Shown here: positions 1 to 8,737 of the stretch, one piece after another | Position numbering within the stretch: the stretch's first letter is position 1 | Layout of the letters: each line of letters begins with the position of its first letter | Origin: Bog-257 sp963834135 | GTDB lineage: Bacteria > Acidobacteriota > Terriglobia > Terriglobales > Acidobacteriaceae | Direction of reading: 5' to 3' | Assembly: GCA_963834135.1 (NCBI GenBank) | Contig: CAWIAN010000008.1 | Span: 124,001-188,000 of the forward strand | Length of the DNA stretch: 64,000 nucleotides | Position numbers and translations under genes: made by a program | Notes under the pieces: model-generated | What the model was told of the DNA's origin: nothing | The model's input: the letters and a program-made list of their open reading frames with translations, nothing else | The model's database searches: none

Positions 1-305
1 TCGCTGATTTGCTCCTCGCTCCAGCCGTGCCGCCTTGCCAAGGCGGTGTGAGAGGCGAGTCAATATTCGCAACCGTTCAGCTGCGAAGTGCGCACAATGG
101 CCAGCTCCTTCAGCTTCGCCGGCACGGTACCGGTATTCATCACTGCGCGGAAGTGCGCGATCATGGTGCGGAAGATTTCAGGCCGGTGCGCGACCGTGCG
201 AAACATGTTCGGCACGTTGCCGCGTTCCTTCAGATAAACGTCGTAAATCTTGCCGGTCTCCTCGTCGACCTGATCTTTGTCGAGGCGGGAAATGCGGGGT
301 GTCAT
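1..305 (-). CDS. AhpD/carboxymuconolactone decarboxylase-like protein, candidate selenoprotein (CxxU), partial
   Basis: The reading frame starts at ATG 305 and gives 81 residues ending in NGCEY, then meets TGA at 62-60. Reading on in the same frame gives LASHTALARRHGWSEEQIS up to the window edge, which is exactly how AhpD-like proteins continue. The family active site is CxxC followed by a His (C-E-Y-C-x-x-x-H). Here the second Cys position is UGA, so C-E-Y-U-L-A-S-H is the simplest reading. AhpD-type proteins are alpha-helical thiol reductases or peroxidases. Selenocysteine-containing AhpD-like proteins are known from metagenomic selenoproteome surveys. A hairpin at the expected distance follows the UGA, and the same genome carries a Sec-type formate dehydrogenase. 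The alternative is a nonsense mutation. The C-terminus lies outside the window. Confidence 0.72.
30..46 (-). promoter_or_regulatory. Candidate bacterial SECIS hairpin of the AhpD-like gene
   Basis: On the minus strand CCGCCTT-GGC-AAGGCGG forms a perfect 7-bp stem with a 3-nt loop starting with G. The loop begins 21 nt after the UGA at 62-60, inside the usual bacterial SECIS spacing and close to the 19 nt seen in the formate dehydrogenase gene of this window. It lies inside the coding sequence, as bacterial SECIS elements do. Confidence 0.55.
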
Positions 306-354
306 GACTCTATTGTAGAAGCTATCTCATCATGGACCAAACACGTAAACCTCG

Positions 355-420
355 GTTTCCCTCAGCGGCTAAAGCCCGCATTGAGGGGCTTTGAACGGCA
401 CGGCTGAAGTCGTGCCCCCT
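355..420. repeat. Intergenic palindromic repeat (GGCACG...CGTGCC family)
   Basis: Positions 397-416 read GGCACG-GCTGAAGT-CGTGCC, an imperfect palindrome. Related copies occur at 21036-21055, 30414-30433, 45159-45178 and 61263-61282, all between genes. A second short hairpin (aaagccc...gggcttt) lies just before it at about 370-393. Confidence 0.6.
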
Positions 421-445
421 TAAAAACTGATTTCCAGTAGCAAAC

Positions 446-604
446 CCCGATTCCACCACGGAGGCACGGAGGTTTTGGACGTGAACTCAAAATTGTGGAG
501 AAGTAATGGCACGCTTTGGTTTTGATACCACGAAGAGAAGAACCGCTTCCGATAAACCAAAAGAGAAAAGCCTTCCTCCGTGACCTCCGTGCCTCTGTGG
601 TGAA
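446..604. repeat. Inverted repeat bracketing about 105 bp of non-coding DNA
   Basis: The left arm ACCACGGAGGCACGGAGG (about 451-468) recurs inverted as CCTCCGTGCCTCTGTGGT at about 584-602, with one mismatch. The stretch between the AhpD-like gene and the threonine ammonia-lyase (306-631) holds only this and the preceding palindrome. I see no gene in it. The arrangement resembles a MITE-like or REP-like dispersed element. Confidence 0.5.
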
Positions 605-631
605 CTAGCTTTTTACCAGCGCCAGGATAGG

Positions 632-1615
632 TCAGTCCGTGCCGGCCAGCACCTCCGCCAGCAGCTGCGGATCGACGTTGCCTCCGCTGACCACCGCAAC
701 GGCTTTTTGGGATTCGGGCAGTTCTTTTGCGTGGAAGAGCCACGCCGCGAAGGTCACCGCTCCGCTGGGTTCGCTGATAATGCGGGCGTTCAGCGCCATG
801 CGCCGCATCGCGCTACGAATCTCGTCCTCGCTGACGGTGATTATGTCGTCGACATAACGACGAATGTGTTCGAAGTTTATTGGGCCGATCGACTGGGTGC
901 GCAGACCGTCGGCCAGCGTGCTGGAAACGCGATCGGGCGGAAGCTCCACAATCTCTCCCTTGCGGAAACTCTGCTGCGCGTCATTGGCCAGCTCCGGCTC
1001 AACCCCGATGACTTTCGCCTTCGAGCCGCTCAGCTTGATTGCCGCCGAGACGCCGCTGATCAAACCGCCGCCGCCGCTGGGAACCAGCACCAGATCGACG
1101 TCTGGACAGTCCTCCAGAATCTCAAGACCCACCGTACCTTGCCCCGCAATGATCTGCTCGTCGTTATACGGCGGCACGATAACGTAACCGTGCTGCTGCG
1201 CAAGTTCCTCCGCCTTCTGCAGGCGCTCAGTCGATGCAGGCCCGACGGTTACGATCTCCGCCCCCAGAGCTGCCGTGCTCTCTACCTTCAGGCGCGGAGC
1301 GTTGCGTGGCATCACGATGACGGCCTTCGCCCCCAGAGCTCGTGCCGCGTAGGCGACGCCTTGGGCATGATTGCCGCTGGAGTAGGTGATGACGCCACGC
1401 CCGCGCTCCTCGTCCGTGAGTGAGGCGACTTTGTTATAGGCGCCGCGAATCTTGAATGCGCCGATTGGCTGCAAGCTTTCGGGCTTGAGCCAGATTTGGC
1501 CGCGAGACTCCGCCGTCTCGGCTCCTGGAGGAGGGAAGTAAGGTATAAGCGGCGTGCGCACCGCGACGCCGCGCAACCGTTGCTGTGCCTGCTGAATGTC
1601 GGAAAGTGTCACCAT
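632..1615 (-). CDS. Threonine ammonia-lyase (PLP-dependent threonine/serine dehydratase)
   Basis: A 327-residue fold-type II PLP enzyme that deaminates L-threonine to 2-oxobutyrate, and often L-serine to pyruvate, in the cytoplasm. The PLP lysine lies in FKIRGAYNK (Lys55), and the glycine-rich phosphate-binding loop is SGGGGLISG near residue 180. The length covers only the catalytic domain, with no C-terminal ACT regulatory domain. This fits the catabolic (TdcB-like) or serine-racemase-like branch rather than the feedback-inhibited biosynthetic IlvA. The gene stands alone: 51 bp separate it from the upstream hydrolase on the same strand. The family call is firm, but the exact physiological substrate is not decided by sequence. 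Confidence 0.9.
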   Translation of the reverse strand: MVTLSDIQQAQQRLRGVAVRTPLIPYFPPPGAETAESRGQIWLKPESLQPIGAFKIRGAYNKVASLTDEERGRGVITYSSGNHAQGVAYAARALGAKAVIVMPRNAPRLKVESTAALGAEIVTVGPASTERLQKAEELAQQHGYVIVPPYNDEQIIAGQGTVGLEILEDCPDVDLVLVPSGGGGLISGVSAAIKLSGSKAKVIGVEPELANDAQQSFRKGEIVELPPDRVSSTLADGLRTQSIGPINFEHIRRYVDDIITVSEDEIRSAMRRMALNARIISEPSGAVTFAAWLFHAKELPESQKAVAVVSGGNVDPQLLAEVLAGTD

Positions 1616-1666
1616 GTTGAGTGTCGATCCAATTTGATGCAGAGGAAATCGACGCGCTTCGCCGAT

Positions 1667-2902
1667 TTAGAAAACAGGTTTCACATTCGCAATCCAAGTC
1701 CCTGCGGGCAGGCTCGCCGCGCCCTTGCCGGAGTCACTGCTCCGCGCGGTGTGAAGCATCAAGGCCATCCAGCGCATGAGAGCGAGCCGCTCGCCTAATG
1801 AGATCTTGCTGCCCACTTCGACATGGCCGATGGCAGGTGTCTCGAGAGCTTCGACTAATTCATCCTGCGGAATGTCGCGCTTGAGCCAGAGCATCTCCGT
1901 CGGCGGGATGATGGTGTCGTCCGATCCGTGTAACAAGAGTACCGGGGCCCGCAGGAATTTTAGATGACCAGCAGGAGACGCTGCGGACAGTTGCTCGCTG
2001 CGCTTATCGATCTCGGCCAGGATCGCGGGTGCCAGACTCTCACGGTGCTTCTGATAAATCTCCTGCATGATCTGCTGGCCGGCAGGCGTCATCTTTTTCG
2101 TCAACTCTTCGGAAGCTTTGCCCTGATCGTGCAGCAGGAGCTTGAGAGCATCGTGCGCCAGCGGCGCATCGTGAGCAGAAAAGAAGTCCTGCGGCTCGTC
2201 ATAGATGACGATCAGAGGACCATACTCGTGCGCTTGTAGATGTTCCACGGTGCCGTCTGGCCGAACAGCATCACCGGTAGCGAAAAATCTGAGCACGTGC
2301 GCCAGGTCGTAATAGCCACCAATCGACGCCACCCAGGCAATGTTTGGGGCGTATTGCGGATCGCTTGCGGCCAGCAGCGCCAGGCCGCCCGAGAAGCTGA
2401 TCGCGAAGATGCCGACCTTCGGTACCTCCAGTTGCTGAGCGAAAGCGCGCGCCGCGCTGCCGATTGCGTCCGCCGACTCGGCCTGTATCCGATAATCCGC
2501 AATACCCGGAACCAGCGGCGTCATCACGAAAAAACCGCTGGCGGCAAGTGAACGGGCAAAGCTCACCAGGCGCGGCTCGTCGATGCCGAGCTCGTGCATA
2601 CCGTGGACGACGACGATTCCCGGCGCAAACGCGACCCCCCGCGGCAGATACACGCGTGCCGCAATTGCGTTGCCGCGAAAATCAAATGTCGTGTCGTGTA
2701 CGTCGACCGGATGCACGTCGTAGTTAGCGATCCAGCCACTGGCATGAGGATCGGAAACCCGCTCCAGCAAAGAAGCGGCTTGGAGATAGTTCTGCGCGAC
2801 CGGGTACACAAGAGCCACAACGACGGGAAGGAGCAGCAACAGCCAGACAAGCAGCCGTGCCTTGCGCGATGGACTTTGCCCCTGCCAGGGAACAGTGGTC
2901 AT
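1667..2902 (-). CDS. Membrane-anchored alpha/beta hydrolase
   Basis: A 411-residue protein with one N-terminal transmembrane segment (about residues 16-34), then an extracytoplasmic alpha/beta-hydrolase domain. A visible triad fits: the nucleophile elbow AISFSGG (Ser169), the acid in LLLHGSDDTIIPP, and His in TPAIGHVEVG. The oxyanion-side strand carries VVVHGMHELG. This layout resembles dienelactone-hydrolase or prolyl-oligopeptidase-type enzymes, but I cannot name the substrate. It lies between the threonine ammonia-lyase and an M28 lipoprotein on the same strand. An 82-bp gap on its 5' side argues for its own transcript. Confidence 0.8.
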   Translation of the reverse strand: MTTVPWQGQSPSRKARLLVWLLLLLPVVVALVYPVAQNYLQAASLLERVSDPHASGWIANYDVHPVDVHDTTFDFRGNAIAARVYLPRGVAFAPGIVVVHGMHELGIDEPRLVSFARSLAASGFFVMTPLVPGIADYRIQAESADAIGSAARAFAQQLEVPKVGIFAISFSGGLALLAASDPQYAPNIAWVASIGGYYDLAHVLRFFATGDAVRPDGTVEHLQAHEYGPLIVIYDEPQDFFSAHDAPLAHDALKLLLHDQGKASEELTKKMTPAGQQIMQEIYQKHRESLAPAILAEIDKRSEQLSAASPAGHLKFLRAPVLLLHGSDDTIIPPTEMLWLKRDIPQDELVEALETPAIGHVEVGSKISLGERLALMRWMALMLHTARSSDSGKGAASLPAGTWIANVKPVF

Positions 2903-2984
2903 GAAGTAGCGAACGTCGAGTCAGCTTGGCTGATCGCATCCATCATAGCTGCTGTCGGCTTAAACTTTTGCCGGCAGGGCGGCG

Positions 2985-3983
2985 CTATCGCTGATCCAGC
3001 AGCTCGATCGTCTCCATCACCACGTCGCTGGTGATCGCCATGGACTGCGCGCTCAGCTTGTCAATCGTGTCCTCGGCGGTGTGATGAAATACATTGTTAT
3101 AACCGTAGCTGAAATCGATGAGGTCAACCACCGGAACGCCGATCTTGGCGAATGGAATGTGATCGTCCTCCATCCCGACCGTCTGCTTGAAGAAGTGGGA
3201 TTGGTACCCGAGGTTCGTCGCTGCCTGCAACACCAGGTCCGTCAGCCAGGGTGTCGAGTTTGCGTCACGCTGGATGTCGAGATCGGCATCCCCAATCATG
3301 TCGACAAGAATGAATCCCTTGATCTTGGCGGCCGTTCCGTCAGCACGCCATTTCTGCGCTAAGTGCTTCGTGCCATAAAGGCTGTCGCTATCGGTCCATT
3401 TAACGAAAGCCTCCTCGCCGTCGGTCCAAACCAGCCAGACGCTGTATCCATCGCGATCCTTGCCGCGCAGCTGGTCTGCCAGGGACAGCAGCAACGCAGT
3501 CGAGGAGCCGCCATCGTTGGCGCCGACATAATCTTTCGGCAATGGGTAATTAGTGTCGTAGTGACCGGCTACAACGATGATGCCGTTTTTCTTGCCGGGA
3601 AATTTGGCGATGATGTTATTGATGGGAAACTTCCCGACCGGAGTATCGGCGGTGAATTTGTCCTGCTCTACGTCGACGCCCTTCAACTTAGAGACGATGT
3701 AATTCTCGAGCTTCTGATGTGCTTCGCTACCCGGCGGCCGCGAGCCGAAGGCCACGACCTCTTTCACGTATTGCATGGACTTGTTCCCATCGATATTCGG
3801 GACGGGAACATTATTGTTGACGGGGCTGGAGGTCGCCGAAGCAGGCTGTGTCGAAGCTGCAGCCGCAGCCGATTGTCCCCCGGAAGCAGCGTCGGAGGTT
3901 GACGGCTGCGACTTGCTGCAGCCGGCGAGCCCAGCAATCAGCAGCAGAGCCGTATAAGAGAGACAAAGAGAACGAAGCTTCAT
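2985..3983 (-). CDS. M28-family lipoprotein, glutaminyl-peptide cyclotransferase-like
   Basis: The start at ATG 3983 gives a classic lipoprotein signal (MKLRS...LLIAGLAGC); the frame is open further upstream to 4061. After a Ser/Ala/Gln-rich linker comes a zinc-dependent M28 fold: GHYDTNYPLP, GANDGGSS (metal Asp), WTDGEEAF (Glu pair) and a C-terminal FHHTAEDT (His ligand). The stretch DGEEAF-x(3-4)-DSLYGTKHLA closely resembles eukaryotic and bacterial glutaminyl cyclases, which convert N-terminal Gln to pyroglutamate, more than ordinary aminopeptidases. It probably sits in the periplasm, lipid-anchored. It could equally be an aminopeptidase, since single-zinc cyclases and two-zinc peptidases share this fold. 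Confidence 0.82.
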   Translation of the reverse strand: MKLRSLCLSYTALLLIAGLAGCSKSQPSTSDAASGGQSAAAAASTQPASATSSPVNNNVPVPNIDGNKSMQYVKEVVAFGSRPPGSEAHQKLENYIVSKLKGVDVEQDKFTADTPVGKFPINNIIAKFPGKKNGIIVVAGHYDTNYPLPKDYVGANDGGSSTALLLSLADQLRGKDRDGYSVWLVWTDGEEAFVKWTDSDSLYGTKHLAQKWRADGTAAKIKGFILVDMIGDADLDIQRDANSTPWLTDLVLQAATNLGYQSHFFKQTVGMEDDHIPFAKIGVPVVDLIDFSYGYNNVFHHTAEDTIDKLSAQSMAITSDVVMETIELLDQR

Positions 3984-4094
3984 GCTGCTGAACATTGTAA
4001 TGGGAATTCGTTCACGCCAGCTGTAGCCAATGTTCCACGTTCGAGCAGCTCTCGCTGACAATCCTCTCAGCCGGCAATCCTCAAGTCCCGCGAG

Positions 4095-5069
4095 CTACGC
4101 GTCGGCCGGCGGGAGCTCCGGATCGGGCACGCCCGGGGGTAATGGCTCAGGGATAACAGTCTCGGGCGTTTCAACCGCCACGACTTCCACGACCTCTACC
4201 ACGGGCACCGGCTCTGGATGCCGCTGGTACCAGGTCATCGCGCTCGAGAGTTGCCAGAGCCGCGTCATCAGCTGTGCAAAGACAATCAGCTCCAGTACGA
4301 GGAACGTCAGGCCGGTGGTAGTCGGTGGCAGATGCGCCCAGATCACCGCTCCGATGATCAGCGTTACCCATGCCACCAGGCTGATGCAGATGTAAATGCG
4401 GTAGAGATGGCGCAGGCTTCGCCAGGTGATCCGCCAAGACCGCCAGGTGTTGCGCCACATGCCGCGTTCGTTCATCACGATTGCGCGTACCTGCGCGATG
4501 TCGAACCACAAGCGTATCCACAACGCGAGCAGCAGAAAGATGACAAAGGCTGCCAAGCTGAGAAAAATCCCCACCTGGTCGGCGATCGCACGGTCGCCAA
4601 TATGATCCGCCGCCTTGGAAAGTCCCTGATAAATCATGCTGACGATCACGAACGGAATGATCGAAAGTAACGCGAGCCGCACAAACCGCCAGAAGAACGC
4701 TCCTGACGCGGCGAAAAATTCGCCGGCAGTCAAGCGACGGTCCTCCCGATAAGTCTCGAGGATCCCCCCGCTCACGAACAGCATGAACAGAAGGAACAGG
4801 AACGCCATGATGTACACGGGAACGGTATTGCGCATCAGGTTGACATTCGGCAATCGCGTCAACTCATCCAGCATGCCCAGGTCAAAGCCCTTGGTGAGCT
4901 TTTCTCCGGCCAGGGAATGCCCGAGCGCTCGGCTGAGCGCGACCATTGCGGGCACCGCACCAAGGCCGCCGCACACCAGGTTCACGACGAAGACCCACCA
5001 CAAAACGCCCTGCCGCCGCCACAAGAGGCGGAATCCGGCAGCTACAACGCCTCTTTGTTCGTCTGCCAT
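4095..5069 (-). CDS. Six-pass membrane protein, unknown function
   Basis: A 324-residue protein with about six hydrophobic segments, near residues 15-42, 64-86, 108-133, 148-177, 222-246 and 254-272. It has a Pro/Glu/Val-rich cytosolic-looking tail from about residue 285. An aromatic, arginine-rich linker (WRNTWRSWRITWRSLRHL) precedes the fifth segment. A strong Shine-Dalgarno (GAGGAGG) sits before ATG 5069. The M1 peptidase upstream on the same strand ends 10 bp before it, so the two are probably co-transcribed. No recognisable catalytic motif. The overall pattern is like DUF4013/YciC-type membrane proteins, but I do not assign it. Confidence 0.75.
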   Translation of the reverse strand: MADEQRGVVAAGFRLLWRRQGVLWWVFVVNLVCGGLGAVPAMVALSRALGHSLAGEKLTKGFDLGMLDELTRLPNVNLMRNTVPVYIMAFLFLLFMLFVSGGILETYREDRRLTAGEFFAASGAFFWRFVRLALLSIIPFVIVSMIYQGLSKAADHIGDRAIADQVGIFLSLAAFVIFLLLALWIRLWFDIAQVRAIVMNERGMWRNTWRSWRITWRSLRHLYRIYICISLVAWVTLIIGAVIWAHLPPTTTGLTFLVLELIVFAQLMTRLWQLSSAMTWYQRHPEPVPVVEVVEVVAVETPETVIPEPLPPGVPDPELPPADA

Positions 5070-5079
5070 TTCGCCTCCT

Positions 5080-7029
5080 CTAAGCTAACCAGCTGATCAT
5101 CTGGGCCAGAAACTGGGTGAAGAACATCCAGTACGCCGTGAGCTTATGTACGGCGCCATGCTGCGATTCCGTCACGCGGCTGTTGTTGAGATAGTCGCGG
5201 TCCATGGTCGCCTGATAGGCCGGATCGATCTGCACCGACTCCACCTGCGCCTTTTTGCGATAGACATATCGCACCCATCGTTCTTTGCCATCCCAGCGCT
5301 CGATCGTGGAGTCACCGTTATCGAATTTCACTACCGCCTCAACCGGGAAGACAAAATCGCCTTTGCGATGCAGGATGACTTGCGTCTCGTATTCGGTCTC
5401 GCCCTTCTTCTCCTTCAGGTTTGCATCCCACCAGTTCACCGGATTGGAATCGGCGCGCAGCACTTCGTAGTCCATGACCTGCGTGCCGTAGACGGCCTGC
5501 TTCCAATACCAGCTCAAGTCCTGCCCGGCGACTTCGCTGATGGTGTTGATGAAGTCTTCGGTCGTAGGGTGCTTGAAGCGGTAGCGCATGAAGTACGTGT
5601 GCACGCCGCGCTGTAGCGTCTGCTCGCCAATAATCTTCTCCAGCGTGATGAGCATCGTCGCCGTCTTGCCGTAAGTAATGTCGCCGTACGTGCCCATGCT
5701 CATGACCTGATAGCTGAACTTCGAAAGAGGATCGATATCAGGGGAGCCCAGATAACCCATGCGCTGGATCTCGCGTTCTCCTAGTTGTCCACCCAGCCAG
5801 TTGACCACGCTGACGTCCGGACCGTAGAAGCTGTCGATCACCTTCACTTCGGTGTAGCTGTTGATGCCCTCATCGAGCCAGCCATTCTCGAACTCGTTGG
5901 TAGCGACCATCCCATACCAATACTGGTGGCCAAACTCATGCTCGGTGACCAGATCGATCAGGTGAACGCCCTTGGGGATGTACCAGCCGCTGTCGCCCGT
6001 GATGAAAGTGGGATACTCCATGCCGCCCGCTTCTTCCGCGCCATGCGGCGGATCGACCACCGTGAGCTGCGCGTAGGGATACGGCCCGTACCACTCGTCA
6101 AACTTCTTCATGCTGTCGGTGACGCACTTTATGTAGGGCTGCCATTCGTGTTCGTGGCTGTCGTAGCTCAGCAGCCGGATCTTCACCGGGCCCACGCTGC
6201 CGTTAAAGGTCTCGTTGATCACCTTGAAATTAGGATCGGCAGTCCAGGCGAAGTCGTGGACATCCTCAGCGTGGAAAGCAACCGTCTTCGTGCCATTGCC
6301 ATTGTCCTGATCGGCCATCTGAACTCCGGTTGCGCCGATGACATAGTCCTTCGGCAGCGTGACCTTCACGTCATAGGTGCCGAAATCGGCGAAGAACTCG
6401 GTCAAGGCATGGAACTGATGGCAATTCCACTGACCGTGCCACCACACGCCGACCTTGGGGAACCATTGCCCCGCCAACAGGAACGTTCTCTTGTAGCCGG
6501 TACGCGCGATCACCTCAGGAAATTTTGCCTTGAAGGAAATCTTGAACGTCACATCCTGTCCGGGCGCGACGGGCCGCGGCAGCTTCACCTGAAAAACCGT
6601 CTTATCGTACGGATTGCCGTCATCGGGCGAGATGAACTTCATCTGGCTGGTCAGGTCGCCCATCCCCACGACCTCGAATGACGTAACCGTGTTCGAGCCG
6701 TAGTCCGAATCCTTCCACTCCTCCAGATTGCTGCTGCGGAAATTTCCATCGCGGTGCGCCTCATGGATCCAGGTGGCCTGCGGCTGGAAGGCATTCAGAT
6801 AGAGGTGGAAGGGAAACGTGTCGAGCGCCTGACCGGTCAGGTTGTGGTACGTCAGGGTTTCAGTGCCGTCGACGGTATGCTGCGGCGGATTGTACTTGGC
6901 GTCGATCTGGTAGGCCACCACACGCTGTGAGAGCGGGCCGCTCACCTGGGGCGCGAACGGACTTTGGCCAGCCGCACTCGCGGAAATCAACAGCAAAAGA
7001 AAACCAAGCCGGAGTACCAGCCGGTTCAT
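5080..7029 (-). CDS. Secreted M1-family metallopeptidase
   Basis: A gluzincin aminopeptidase-type protein of 649 residues from ATG 7029, which has a good SD (GGGAGG) and opens a signal peptide (MNRLVLRLGFLLLLISASAAG). The zinc site is complete: HEFGH at about residue 361 and the third ligand Glu in NGWLDEG, 18 residues later. The exopeptidase signature is GGMEYP instead of the canonical GAMEN, common in distant bacterial M1 members. The N-terminal half has the beta-sandwich typical of M1 enzymes. It should act in the periplasm or outside the cell on peptides. The frame is open to 7137, but that extension has no signal sequence. It is followed at 10 bp by a membrane protein gene. Confidence 0.88.
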   Translation of the reverse strand: MNRLVLRLGFLLLLISASAAGQSPFAPQVSGPLSQRVVAYQIDAKYNPPQHTVDGTETLTYHNLTGQALDTFPFHLYLNAFQPQATWIHEAHRDGNFRSSNLEEWKDSDYGSNTVTSFEVVGMGDLTSQMKFISPDDGNPYDKTVFQVKLPRPVAPGQDVTFKISFKAKFPEVIARTGYKRTFLLAGQWFPKVGVWWHGQWNCHQFHALTEFFADFGTYDVKVTLPKDYVIGATGVQMADQDNGNGTKTVAFHAEDVHDFAWTADPNFKVINETFNGSVGPVKIRLLSYDSHEHEWQPYIKCVTDSMKKFDEWYGPYPYAQLTVVDPPHGAEEAGGMEYPTFITGDSGWYIPKGVHLIDLVTEHEFGHQYWYGMVATNEFENGWLDEGINSYTEVKVIDSFYGPDVSVVNWLGGQLGEREIQRMGYLGSPDIDPLSKFSYQVMSMGTYGDITYGKTATMLITLEKIIGEQTLQRGVHTYFMRYRFKHPTTEDFINTISEVAGQDLSWYWKQAVYGTQVMDYEVLRADSNPVNWWDANLKEKKGETEYETQVILHRKGDFVFPVEAVVKFDNGDSTIERWDGKERWVRYVYRKKAQVESVQIDPAYQATMDRDYLNNSRVTESQHGAVHKLTAYWMFFTQFLAQMISWLA

Positions 7030-7334
7030 AAGGGCCTCCCGTTCATATTGCGTCGCGGATTCGATTCTGGGGTGCATCAGCGGGAATTGGAAAGAGCTTA
7101 TGAGACGTCGGCAGTCAGTGTACACTCCCGTGCCCACTCTAACTACGGCGGTCGTTTGACAAAAGTTCCAAGTCGGCAGAAAGGTTCTTCGACTTCAGGT
7201 TCCCGAATTGCGCTGGGAAATCGGTTGACGGTGCCGGCACGCGGATTCTCGCTTGCCTTCTGCCCACGACTAGTTAATCCAGCTGGACGAATGATTGCTG
7301 TGATTCCATTCGCATCTTGGTTAGACTTCTCTTG
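7030..7334. other. Divergent intergenic region
   Basis: 305 bp between the M1 peptidase (leftward) and ruvC (rightward). It must hold promoters for both directions. I see no convincing operator, hairpin or small gene in it. Confidence 0.5.
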
Positions 7335-7835
7335 ATGCGTGTTCTCGGCGTCGATTGCGGAGGCGAATACACCGGCTACGGCGTGGTGGAGCAGGATGAT
7401 CGCAGCTGTCTGCATCATCTTTGCAGCGGCGCCATTCGCCTGTCGCCGCGCGAAGCGCTCGAGCTTCGCCTCAAGCGTATCTGCGAAGGCCTGCACGCGA
7501 TCATCGCTTCCCACGCGCCCGAGCAGGTCGCCATCGAAGATGTCTTCTACGCCGTTAACGCCAAGTCCGCTCTCAAGCTGGGACACGTCCGCGGAGTGGC
7601 AATGCTGGTCGCGGCCCAAGCTGGACTCGAAGTGATCGCCTACTCGCCGTTGTCGATCAAGTCGGCCGTGGTGGGTTACGGCCGGGCTGAGAAGTCGCAA
7701 GTGCAGGTGATGGTGGCGCAGCTTTTGAATCTGCCGGAGCCGCCACAGCCTCCCGACGCCGCCGACGCGCTGGCCATCGCCATCTGTCATCTTCATACTG
7801 CAAGCACGCTTCAGCGGCAGGCGGCCGGGCGCTGA
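7335..7835 (+). CDS. ruvC: Holliday junction endonuclease RuvC
   Basis: A 166-residue RNase H-fold resolvase that cuts four-way DNA junctions as a dimer with RuvAB. ATG 7335 gives MRVLGVDCGG, with catalytic Asp7. The second acid is Glu68 (VAIEDVFYAVN), and the C-terminal acids are in PPDAADALAIAICH (Asp141, Asp144). GYGRAEKSQV matches the DNA-binding segment. A TTG at 7317 would add six residues and is less likely. RuvA and RuvB are not in this window. A secreted-protein gene follows after 17 bp. Confidence 0.94.
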   Translation: MRVLGVDCGGEYTGYGVVEQDDRSCLHHLCSGAIRLSPREALELRLKRICEGLHAIIASHAPEQVAIEDVFYAVNAKSALKLGHVRGVAMLVAAQAGLEVIAYSPLSIKSAVVGYGRAEKSQVQVMVAQLLNLPEPPQPPDAADALAIAICHLHTASTLQRQAAGR

Positions 7836-7852
7836 TAGAATCTCTCCCCAGA

Positions 7853-8557
7853 ATGAAACGGCTGTGTCTTCTCTATCTTGTTCTGGCCGCGATACCGCTA
7901 ACTGCTCAGCAGGGTTCGGTGCCAGCCGCGCCCGCGACTGCCGGCCCCAGCGTCACTTATCTTTTCGACTGGCCGCAGGGCATTCCGTGGACGAAGTACT
8001 CCATCACGGTTCAATCCGACGGTAAGGCCCACTTCAACGGCACTCCTCATCCCGACGATAAAGACACGGACACCGATCCGCTGGAGCAGGAGTTCACCAC
8101 GTGGGACTCTACTCGGCAGAAGATCTTCGAGTTGGCGCAGAAGCTGAATTACTTTCAGGGAAACTTCGACGCACATATCAAGCACATCGCGCAGACCGGC
8201 AGCAAAACTCTGCAATACCAATCGCCGCAGGTACACGGCTCATCTACGTATAACTACTCGCAAAACCCGGATGTGCAGGAGCTGACCAAGCTGTTCTCCG
8301 GGATCGCGACCACCTTCGACTACCAGCGCAAGCTCGCCTTCCAGTATCGCTATGACAAGCTGGGCATGGACCAATGTCTCAAGGAACTCGAAGCTCTCCA
8401 GGCCAGCCACGAAGTGGACGAGCTTCACGTGCTCGCGCCCATGCTGCGCAAAATTGCTGCCGATCCTAACCTCATGAACATCGCCCGTCAGAGTGCCCGG
8501 CACATTCTGGAGAAAATGACGCACCCAGACGAATCGCCGCAGGCCGGCCAGCAATGA
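7853..8557 (+). CDS. Secreted protein, unknown function
   Basis: 234 residues with a signal peptide (MKRLCLLYLVLAAIPLTAQ). The mature part has a beta-rich first half (YSITVQSDGKAHFNG) that resembles a small domain seen in Acidobacteria secreted proteins, and a helical second half with many charged residues. No catalytic motif. It starts 17 bp after ruvC and may be read on the same transcript, but nothing links the two functions. Confidence 0.7.
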   Translation: MKRLCLLYLVLAAIPLTAQQGSVPAAPATAGPSVTYLFDWPQGIPWTKYSITVQSDGKAHFNGTPHPDDKDTDTDPLEQEFTTWDSTRQKIFELAQKLNYFQGNFDAHIKHIAQTGSKTLQYQSPQVHGSSTYNYSQNPDVQELTKLFSGIATTFDYQRKLAFQYRYDKLGMDQCLKELEALQASHEVDELHVLAPMLRKIAADPNLMNIARQSARHILEKMTHPDESPQAGQQ

Positions 8558-8737
8558 CAGCGGGCCAAGACTCTGCAGGCACGAAGATTTGACAATCGCG
8601 GGGCCGATTTTCGAATACTTCAATCCGAACTGGTGTTTAATAAAGGTAAGCAGAGAAGGCCGCGACGAGCCTCGTCCAGCCATGGGCCGCCGGCAACGTC
8701 TCTCCAGGTCAGGACCCAGGGCCCAGGAGTACACATC

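Noticed and set aside
7317..7334. TTG start for ruvC six codons upstream
   Set aside because: The extension has no homology, while ATG 7335 gives the exact family N-terminus.
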